This document shows, piece by piece, positions 1 through 9,100 of a stretch of DNA of 64,000 nt. Position 1 is the first letter of the stretch; each line of letters opens with the position of its first letter. The stretch comes from UBA5429 sp942493315. GTDB taxonomy: Bacteria; Bacteroidota; Bacteroidia; Bacteroidales; WCHB1-69. Under the pieces are notes generated by a model. That model saw nothing but the letters and a program-made list of their open reading frames with translations, made no database searches and was not told the origin of the DNA. Made by a program: the position numbers and the translations under genes. The stretch lies in assembly GCA_942493315.1 (NCBI GenBank), contig OW818690.1:2418001-2482000 (forward strand). The letters run 5' to 3'.

Positions 1-351
1 TGTAGGGTTATTGGATCTGGGAGCAGCAGAATAGGGAAAAATCATGCCTCTACCTCCGATATATTCAGGATTGGCTAATAAAATCTGGCGTCTGATAGTA
101 TGAGGAAAAGTGCCGGCCTGAACGTGAGATCCTCCAATATGCATAATATTTAATTTCCCAAGACCTGTTTTTTGGAGCGAATCATATTTGATAAAAAAGT
201 GATTCAAGTTAGACAGATTGGGGTTATAGACCAAAGTGTCAGCCGAAAATTGGATGAAAGGATAGCTGTTAAGTGTATCGTTTGACTGATTAAAACCATC
301 TAAAACAGACAAAAACAGAATAGTAGTGAAGAGTATTTTTTTGAGCATCAT
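1..351 (-). CDS. SGNH-hydrolase-like secreted protein, N-terminal part (cut by window start)
   Basis: This ORF is open to the window edge, so only the first 117 residues are visible. The start overlaps the stop of the upstream SGNH gene (TAATG), which suggests translational coupling. The N-terminus is a signal peptide (MMLKKILFTTILFLSVLDG). Around residue 70 the sequence reads IMHIGGSHVQAG, which lines up with the LHYGDSQIE motif of its neighbour and with the GDS(H) serine block of SGNH/Ape1-like esterases. Here the Asp of GDS is Gly, while the Ser and His are kept. It is probably a periplasmic acyl-esterase or a non-catalytic relative acting on cell-wall or exopolysaccharide acetyl groups. 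That role is inferred from the fold family only. The catalytic Asp-His block lies outside the window. Confidence 0.7.
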   Translation of the reverse strand, partial: MMLKKILFTTILFLSVLDGFNQSNDTLNSYPFIQFSADTLVYNPNLSNLNHFFIKYDSLQKTGLGKLNIMHIGGSHVQAGTFPHTIRRQILLANPEYIGGRGMIFPYSAAPRSNNPT

Positions 352-1799
352 TATTTAGGTAATTGAGTATGTTTTTTCAATTGTTTTTGGTACACTTCTA
401 TAAATGGAGCATCGGGGTGAAGTTTACGTAATTCATAAAAGTCTTGCATAGTACTGAAAGTTTGAACCAAAATGGATCCAATCTCTTTAGCCCCTTGAGA
501 CGAAAAGTGAACATAATCGCTTCCTGCCCAACCTTTTTTCACCCATCCCAACATAGAGTTTTTACCGCCCATCACTTCGTACATATTCCAGAAAGCAGCG
601 CCATTTGCAGGAACTTCTGTTTTCAATTTATCAACTAAATATGGAAGAATAGGGTAGGTAGTCAAAACACCTTTAACCCGGGTAGCCATGTCGGAAGGTC
701 CAATAAATAAAATTGGAATATCAGGAAATAACTTTTTAAGATATTGAATTTGTTTCATTAATTGAGAAACGTATATATCTGCACTTTTTTCGTTATATAG
801 ACCTGGAACAGAGTTTCCTCCATACTGCAAAATGATCATTCCAACGTGAATACCTGAAACCAACTCTTTATAAATTTGGGGATTCATTTGGGTAAACATG
901 GTTCCACTTGCCCCTCTCATAGGGATATTATCGACAGCGACACCGGATTTACCATCCACTAAAATGCCATAGATATTGGGATTTCCGTTGATTTGGAGAG
1001 AAAAGTTATTCACTGCAGTATCCAATTGCCATTTAAACATCTGCAAACCGGGGAAATTGATCTCCTTTTTTAAAGATATTTTAGATTTATTCAGATTTAG
1101 AGATGCTTTAGTAAGGTTTTCGTTATGAAAAAGGAGGGTGATATTTTGGTAATTTTTTGATTTATTATTACTGGAACTGAAAGCGTAAAAACTCCCATTT
1201 CCATTCACTTTAAAACTTTTCGCCATCAATCCGTAGTCGTTCATTTTATTTCTTTGTCCATCACCATATAAACCATAAGTGGTATAGGAGCCTACGTAGT
1301 TTTGATTGATTGTTGCTGTAGGAACAGATTGAAAAAGGGGAAGTAATCCCGGGCCGGAACCACCATACTCTTTTTGAAAATAGGTTCTGATATCAGAACT
1401 GATGCGATCTAATTCGATTTGGGAGTCTCCATAGTGAAGAACACGCACAATTTGATCCCGATAAACGGCAGATTCAGCTTGTTTAAAAAAAGAATCAAAA
1501 TAGGAATAATTATCATTAGGAAGATAGAAGCGTGTAGGGTGCACCATTGCTTCTATAAAGTAGTCGAGTGTATCACTTAAAGCAACTTGAAGGGAGTCAA
1601 TTTTTTTAATTTTCCGCTCTTCAATCAACTTTTCAGGATCAAATTCAGATGCTTTGTTTCTAACTAAAATCTCTTCGGGCTGAGGAAATTGAAAAGTATA
1701 GGAACCCACTTTAATGCCATTTTCAGGAAAAATGGATGAAATAAGCGTTAAAATGGCAATAATTGAAAAGATGAAAATGGTAATTTTAAGTAATTTCAT
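351..1799 (-). CDS. SGNH/GDSL-family hydrolase, membrane-anchored or secreted
   Basis: This is a 482-aa protein with an N-terminal hydrophobic segment (residues 4-24) that is either an uncleaved anchor or a signal peptide. The nucleophile block is LHYGDSQIE, with Ser about 126. The Gly/Asn oxyanion region reads ILQYGGNSV, and the C-terminal Asp-x-x-His block is SDYVHFSSQG (D about 428, H about 431). These are the SGNH signatures, and the Bacteroidota group resembles periplasmic O-acetyl esterases. Substrate specificity cannot be read from sequence. It lies 15 bp downstream of rpe on the same strand and is coupled to a second SGNH-like gene, so the three probably form one transcript. The pair of adjacent SGNH genes suggests a heteromeric or two-step system. 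Confidence 0.8.
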   Translation of the reverse strand: MKLLKITIFIFSIIAILTLISSIFPENGIKVGSYTFQFPQPEEILVRNKASEFDPEKLIEERKIKKIDSLQVALSDTLDYFIEAMVHPTRFYLPNDNYSYFDSFFKQAESAVYRDQIVRVLHYGDSQIELDRISSDIRTYFQKEYGGSGPGLLPLFQSVPTATINQNYVGSYTTYGLYGDGQRNKMNDYGLMAKSFKVNGNGSFYAFSSSNNKSKNYQNITLLFHNENLTKASLNLNKSKISLKKEINFPGLQMFKWQLDTAVNNFSLQINGNPNIYGILVDGKSGVAVDNIPMRGASGTMFTQMNPQIYKELVSGIHVGMIILQYGGNSVPGLYNEKSADIYVSQLMKQIQYLKKLFPDIPILFIGPSDMATRVKGVLTTYPILPYLVDKLKTEVPANGAAFWNMYEVMGGKNSMLGWVKKGWAGSDYVHFSSQGAKEIGSILVQTFSTMQDFYELRKLHPDAPFIEVYQKQLKKHTQLPK

Positions 1800-1814
1800 G
1801 CTTCAAACCCAGTA

Positions 1815-2471
1815 TTAGCTAAGGCAGTTTCTTAATTGATGGATAGATTCGAGAGGGTTTTCTGTTTTAAAAACAGCATTACCGGCCACTAAAATATCTG
1901 CACCTGCTTCTACAAGAAGTGCTGCATTTTCTAGATTAACACCACCATCCACTTCAATAAGGGCATTAGATTCATTTTTAATAATGATATCCTTTAATTC
2001 TTTAATCCTTTGGTAACTTCTTTCAATAAATTCTTGTCCTCCGAAACCGGGGTTTACAGACATGATCAGCACAAAATCCACATCATTTATAATATCATTT
2101 AAAACAGAAACAGGCGTATGAGGATTAAGAACGACGCCAGCCAGCATATCATAATTTTTTATTTCATGGATGGTTCGATGAAGATGAGTAGAGGCTTCCC
2201 AGTGAACAGATAAACAATCGGCACCTGCATTTTTAAATTCCCTGATATAGCGTTCGGGTTGTGTGATCATTAAATGAACATCCAAAGGTTTTTCTGATAA
2301 TTTTTTAATGGTTTGAATAACAGGCATTCCAAAGGTGATATTGGGGACAAACACGCCGTCCATAATATCCAAATGGATCCAATCTGCGTCAGATTGGTTT
2401 AGCATGATGATCTCTTTCTCTAAATTGCCAAAATCGGCTGACAATAAGGAGGGGGAAATTATTGGTTTCAT
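1815..2471 (-). CDS. rpe: Ribulose-phosphate 3-epimerase
   Basis: This 218-aa cytosolic TIM-barrel enzyme interconverts ribulose-5-phosphate and xylulose-5-phosphate in the pentose phosphate pathway. The length is normal for the family. The diagnostic blocks are all present: SPSLLSADF at the start, HLDIMDGVFVPN (metal-binding His and catalytic Asp), DVHLMI, SVNPGFGGQEF, the second catalytic Asp in EVDGGVN, and the phosphate-binding AGADILVAGNAVF. It is the first gene of a minus-strand unit that continues into two SGNH genes. A -7 box (TACTTTTG) lies 29 bp upstream of the ATG. Confidence 0.97.
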   Translation of the reverse strand: MKPIISPSLLSADFGNLEKEIIMLNQSDADWIHLDIMDGVFVPNITFGMPVIQTIKKLSEKPLDVHLMITQPERYIREFKNAGADCLSVHWEASTHLHRTIHEIKNYDMLAGVVLNPHTPVSVLNDIINDVDFVLIMSVNPGFGGQEFIERSYQRIKELKDIIIKNESNALIEVDGGVNLENAALLVEAGADILVAGNAVFKTENPLESIHQLRNCLS

Positions 2472-2499
2472 AATAAAATTCTTGATTTTTTTGAAAGTG

Positions 2500-2507
2500 C
2501 AAAAGTA
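2500..2507 (-). promoter_or_regulatory. -7 box of the rpe promoter
   Basis: The minus strand reads TACTTTTG, a perfect match to the Bacteroidetes primary-sigma -7 consensus TAnnTTTG, 29 bp before the rpe ATG. No convincing -33 TTG was seen. Confidence 0.7.
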
Positions 2508-2540
2508 CGAAATAAATTAACAAGAAAAATTATTAGCTTT

Positions 2541-2640
2541 CAGCTATCAGGTATCAGCTATCAGGTATCAGCTATCAGGTATCAGGTATCAGTTATCAGT
2601 TATTAGTTATTAGGTTTTGGGTTTAAGGTTTTAAAGGTTT
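2541..2640. repeat. Heptamer array (TATCAGG/TATCAGC/TATCAGT type)
   Basis: About ten 7-nt units of the form AGNTATC follow each other, grading into TTATTAG and then a GGTTT-rich tail. The same units, followed by the same TTATTRGGTTTTGGGT junction, occur in the opposite orientation at 21726-21786. No gene is seen in this spacer. Confidence 0.85.
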
Positions 2641-2656
2641 AAAGGGTTAATGGTGT

Positions 2657-2838
2657 TTCAACCTTTCAACAGAGCAGCGTCCAGCGTTCAACTTTCAACA
2701 GCGCAGCGTTCAACCTTTAAACCTTTCAACAGCGCAGCGTTCAACTTTCAACAGCGCAGCGTTCAACCTTTCAACTTTAAACAGCGAAGCGTTCAACTTT
2801 CAACCTTTCAACAGTGCAGCGTTCAACCTTTAAACACA
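2657..2838. repeat. Heptamer array with interspersed AGCGCAGCG blocks
   Basis: Units TTCAACC, TTCAACT and TTTAAAC alternate with a GC-rich AGCGCAGCG block that appears about six times with small changes. It lies in the 660-bp spacer between rpe and the first giant gene. A 67-codon ORF that crosses it is only a by-product of the repeat. The rest of the spacer (2839-3132) is A/T-rich and holds the promoter of the next gene. Confidence 0.85.
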
Positions 2839-3047
2839 TTAATAAAATCATAATAAAAGTTAACAAAAGTTAAAAAAACTTAATTGAATATTGTTTGAAT
2901 GTGTAGATGGATTAGTAAAGATCCTGCTATCGGTTTTGAATTTTAATATTTGTTAACAAATGTTAAAAAGTTATTTAACTTATTAACAATTACCCTTTTT
3001 GGGTTAATAAAATAAAATAAAAGTGAAAAAAAGTTAAAATAAATTTA

Positions 3048-3055
3048 TACTTTTG
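3048..3055 (+). promoter_or_regulatory. -7 box upstream of the first giant surface protein
   Basis: TACTTTTG matches TAnnTTTG and lies 78 bp before the ATG, giving a leader of about 70 nt. A weak TTG-like element (GTG) lies about 22 bp upstream. Confidence 0.6.
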
Positions 3056-3132
3056 CGCAACGTTTAGTCAAAAAAAACGTCTAATAAAAGTGGACAAAAC
3101 CCCAATCAAATAATTATTAAAAAAAAATTAAA

Positions 3133-6100
3133 ATGAAAAAATTTCAATCAATTGCATTGCTTGTTTTTATGTTGTTTTTAATAAAAACAACAAGTGCACA
3201 AAACTATGGCATGTCTTTTGCCAATTCGGCAACGTATGCACAAATCCCGCAAGATCCGAGTCACAATATTACCGGATCAATTACATTAGAAGCCTGGATT
3301 TATCCAACTTCTTGGACATCTGAATTATGGAGAGGATCCATTATTAACAAAGAGCAAAACAACTCAACGGGATATATGTTGAGATGTGGTGCTAATGGTA
3401 CTTTAAATTTTAATTTTGGTACCGGAACAGCTTGGAAAGAGATTAGCTCACCAGCGAATACATTAATACTAAATACATGGCAACATGTTGCCGGTGTATT
3501 TAATGGTACTACTTTGACACTTTATGTTAATGGTGTTCAAGTGGGTACTCCTGTTTCATACACAGGAACAATTGGAACCAATACAGTTCCCATTGAAATT
3601 GGTCGTTCAAATATTGATATAAATCGGTTTTTCTACGGTCGTATTGATGAAGTAAGAATTTGGAATACAGCCATTTCAGCCACTGATATATTTGCCTATT
3701 ACAATTCATCCATTACATCATCCAATCCAAATTATGCATCTTTAGTGGGGTACTATGAGATGGATAATTTTTATTCAGATACAGACAATGATGGAAATTT
3801 AGATATAATTGCAACTGTTGGAGTTCCAGGAGAAGTTTATTCAGCTTCTTATGGACCCGCTTGCAATCCTTTGTTTTCAAGTACAGCTCCTGCGGGAACT
3901 ACAACCATTAACACAACACATAGTTCAATTGCACCTGTTTCATTGGGGAATACAAATGCACAAATTATGAAAGTGATTGTGGATGTTTTTAATGATGCAA
4001 CATTATCACAATTAGTTTTTAGAACTAATGGAACAACATCTGCATCAGATATTGCCAATGCCAGAGTTTGGTACACCGGCTCAAACGGTACTTTTTCAAC
4101 AACTTCACAGTTTGGGGCAACTGTTGCCACACCTCCGGGAGCCAATAATAATATGACTTTTACAGATACAAAATCATTATCTTGTGGTCGTCACTATTTT
4201 TGGTTAACTTATGATATTCAACCTACCGCAACAATTTCAAATGTTGTTGATGCCACTTTTCAAACTGCTACCATTGATGGATCTTCTATTGTTTCATTAG
4301 ATCCAAACCCTACAGGAAGTAGAGAGATTTTATCCAGTTGTGCTCATACGATTCGAATGACAGCCTCTACGGGAACATTGGGATGGAACGGTGCTCAAGT
4401 TGATGTTTATGTTAATGGTGTATTAGCGATGTCAGGAGTCGGTTCAACATTTTTGACCGGTGCCGGACCAAAAGATACCTTATTATATGCTTCAACATTT
4501 GATACCATTTCAATTGTAAGAACTTTAGATGGTGCAACTGTTGCTAATGTAAGAGTTGCGCTATTGGATGGTAATGGAACGGTAAAAATTGCAGCCATTC
4601 AACCAACCACTACAGGAATTGGAACAAGAGGGTATTGTGGAGGTATTGTTACCACCAATAATGCTACTCTGATCACAGATGTAACGGCACAATTAAATGG
4701 GACATTTGCTAATTGTTTTCCAACAGAAACGGGATTCAGATACAAAAAAACATCTGAAGCAATTTGGAATTTTGTTCAAGATTACGATAATCCATTAACC
4801 TATCAGGTACAAGGATTAACAGCTCAAACCCAATACCATTATCAAGCTTATGCTATTGTAGGAGTTGATACTATTTTTGGTACAACTATTAATTTTACTA
4901 CAGCATGCGGTGCAATCACCACTTTACCATGGAGTGATTTCTTTGATACTTATGGAACAGGTACAACTATTTTCCCAACTTGTTGGGTGAAAAATTCTAC
5001 TGCAACTACATATCCTTACATTACTTCTACAAATGCATCATCACCCGGTTCTATGTATTTTTATGCTGGATCAACCGGTGGTAGAATTATAGGAGTAACA
5101 CCAATGTTTGATTCTTCGATTCCAATGAATACATTGAAAGCAGAATTCAAACTAAGAGCTTCAGGAACAGATGATACTATGTTAGTTGGTATAATGACAG
5201 ATCCATCAGATTATACTACTTTTGAAACAATTGCTACAATATCATTAACAACTACAGGGACTTTCCAGGATAGAGAAGTTTTCTTTAATAACTATACAGG
5301 AACTGGTCAATATATTGCTTTTAGAGTGAATTATGGACCAAACTCTGCTACTATGTATGTTGATAATCTAGTTGTGATGACCATTCCAACTTGTCCAAGA
5401 CCTAATAATATTGTTTTTTCAAATATTTTAGCTAATAGTGCCAATGTTTCCTGGACTGAAAATGGAACAGCTACCACTTGGGAACTAGAATATGGTCCAA
5501 CAGGTTTTACACCAGGGACAGGAACTATAGAGTCAAATATTACTTCATTACCTTATACCATTAATGGTTTAAATCCACAAACTAATTATCAGGTTTATGT
5601 AAAATCAATTTGTAGTGTTTCTGATCAAAGTATATATTCTAACCCAGCATCATTTATGTCAGCTTGTGGAGCTATTACTACTTTGCCTTATAATGAGTCA
5701 TTTGATACTTATGGTACTGGTTCACCAAATTTTCCCACCTGTTGGGTGAGAAATACTGCAGGTTCAACAACTGCTCCATATATTAGTAGTACCAATGTGT
5801 CTGCACCGGGATCTTTATATTTTAGCGCCAGTTCTACAACCATCAACAGAGTAATGGCTGTTACCCCATTATTTGATGCTTCTATTCCTATCAATACTCT
5901 TAAAACTGAATTTAAGATGAGAGTTAGTGCATTAGATGATTCTTTGATTGTTGGTGTCATGACAGATCCAACTGATGCTACAACTTTTACAGCCATTCAA
6001 ACATTAGGTTGTACATCTACAGGTACAAATTTCGATAAAGAAGTTTTCTTTACTAATTATGCGGGGACAGGTCAATATATTGCATTTAGAGTAAACTATA

Positions 6101-9100
6101 CCACCAATTCTGCTGTAGCTTATATTGATAATGTTTCCATTTTGACTATTCCTGCTTGTCCAAGACCAACCTATCCGGGAGTTACAAACATTACCAGTGT
6201 TTCAGCTGATTTAACCTGGACAGAAAATGGTTCAGCAACCCAATGGGAAGTTGAATATGGCCTAGTTGGTTTTACTCAAGGTACAGGAACAATTGTAAGT
6301 GCAACCTCCAATCCATTTCCATTATATGGATTAACACAAGCAACTAGTTATACTTATTATGTAAGAGCAATCTGCGCTCCAGGTAATGAAAGTTTATGGA
6401 GTGATGCTAAAAATTTTGCAACTAATTGTGATCCAATTGTATCTTTGCCTTATGTTGAAGATTTTGAAACCACACCTGTTGATGCTATACCTGTTTGTTA
6501 TAATGAACTACAATCAGGTAATGCCAATGTAAAGGTTATTAACAGTTCCTGGGGTGGTAAGGTTTTGGAGATGTCTTATGGCGCTTCAGCAACAGGAGAT
6601 TGTTACATTATTTTACCTCAATTTTCAGCCATGATCAATACTCTTCGAGTTGGATTCAAATATGATGGTGGAACAGATAATCATAAGTTTGGTTATATTA
6701 CAGATCCAACCAATCCTGCAACTTTCACTGAAATATTTAATGTAAATATTGTCGGAAGTTCAGGTGGCTGGTATTATTATGATATGTTAACCAATAATAC
6801 ATTGAACGGAACAGAAAGAATTGCAATTAAATATAATCCTTCAGCAGGATATCATAACAACCGATATGATAGTTTAACTGTAATGATAATGCCTTCTTGT
6901 TTACCTCCATTTGGATTGAATGCAACAGCCATTACTACAACTGATGCAACTTTGAATTGGTCACCAGCCGGAACAGGAACACCGGTTGATTATACTTTGC
7001 AATACAGAGCCTTAGGTGAAACAACATGGAATGTTATTAACAACGTAACACCTCCTTACATTTTAACTTCATTAAATTCAAGTACTACTTATCAGTATCA
7101 AGTACAAGCCAATTGTGGAGGAAGTGATGTTAGTGACTGGTCAGCCATTGCTACATTTATGACAGCATGTGGATCTATTACAACATTGCCATGGTCAGAT
7201 TCATTTGATAATTATGGAACCGGATCAACCATTTTCCCAACTTGTTGGACAAAAACTCAATCTGCAGCCAATACATTTTATGTTTCTACAACAAATTACT
7301 CTGCTCCAGGTTCATTATATTCATACTTAACGGCTACTGGTAGTTATAATATTGCTGTAACTCCTCAATTTGATGCAACTATTCCAATTAATACTTTAAA
7401 AGCTGAATTCAAATATAGAGTTTCTAGTAATGATGATACATTGTATGTAGGAGTGATGAGCATACCAACTGATCCAACTACTTTTGAGTTGGTTGCTAAG
7501 AAAATACCTACTACAACTGCTGCTTTCGAAACTATGGAAGTTTATTTTAATAATTATGTTGGAACTGGTCAATATATTGCATTTAAAACCGCTTACACTT
7601 CCAGTTCATCGACAACTTATATGGATAATGTTGTTGTATCAACAATACCTGCTTGTCCAACACCATCATTCTTAACATCTTCAAATATTTCAACTTATTC
7701 AGCTGATTTAGCATGGACAGAAAATGGTACGGCTACTTCCTGGGCTATTGAATACGGCCCAACAGGATTTACACCTGGAACAGGTACAATGGTTACTGGT
7801 GTTTCAACAAACCCTTACACATTACAAGGATTATCCCCAAATACGACCTATCAAGTGTATGTTATGTCTGATTGTGGTGGAATATATAGTTCTCTAAGTA
7901 ATGTTACATCATTCACAACAGCTTTAATTCCAATTGCATTACCTTATTACAATGATTTTGAAAATCCAGGCACTTATTCTGATTTTGGATTTGTTAATGG
8001 AACTCAAGTCAATAAATTTGTGATTGGAAGTGCCACAGGTGTTAATAATACTGTTGGTGGAGCTAATGCTCTTTATATTTCTAATGATAACGGAACCTCA
8101 TGGGCATATACAGGTGGTACAGCCAATTCATCGAAAGTTTATTCTTTTGTTGATATTCAAGTACCGGTTGGTGTAAATGAGCTATTATTAGATTTTGATT
8201 GGATAGCCCAAGGATCTAATGCTACTTACGATTTTTTAAGAGTGTATTTAATGCCTGTAAACATTAATGTGACAGCCGGAAATATTCCTCCAACTGTAAA
8301 TAGTGTTAATTATGACTTAGCTGCTATGATTGGTCGCTATACCGGAGGCCCCGGAGACCATTGGTTAAGTGTTCATAATACTTGGCAACATGCTCAATTT
8401 AGCATTAATACAATTCAATATCCAAACTTAGCCGGAAATACCTGGAGATTATATTTCCATTGGAGAAATGATCAGGCTACTGCTGTTCAACCACCTGCTA
8501 CTGTAGATAATATTTCCATTACTATTCCAACATGTCCAACGCCAACTGCATTGGTTACTTCCAATATTTTAACCAATAGTGTTGATTTGACATGGACAGA
8601 AAATGGAACAGCTACATCCTGGAATATTGAGTATGGTCCTACAGGATTTACTCCTGGAACAGGTACAATGATTAATGGGGTAACAACTAATCCATACACC
8701 ATATCAGGATTATCACCACAAACAACTTATCAAATATATGTTACTTCAGTTTGTGGAGCATCTGATTTAAGTGCACACTCCATTCCAAAAACTGTGACAA
8801 CAGCTTGTGGTGCGATTACAACATTACCTTGGGTAGATTATTTTGATTCTTATGGTACCGGAACTGGAGTATTTCCACAATGTTGGACTAAAAATACAAC
8901 AAATACAACATATCCATACATAACATCAACAAACTTCTCATCACCTGGTTCCATGTATTTTTATAACGGAACAGCAGGTAATTATGCTATTGCTGCCACT
9001 CCTTTATTCGATGCTACTATTCCTGTTAATACTTTAAAAGCAGAATTTAAGTATAGAACAACTTATACTACAGATACTATTTATGTAGGTGTTATGACTG

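Noticed and set aside
2541..2838. CRISPR array
   Set aside because: Units are 7-9 nt with no spacers of constant length, and no cas genes are in the window.
2650..2853. ORF of 67 codons with FQPFN-type peptide repeats
   Set aside because: It is the translation of a 7-nt tandem array; no start signal and no domain.
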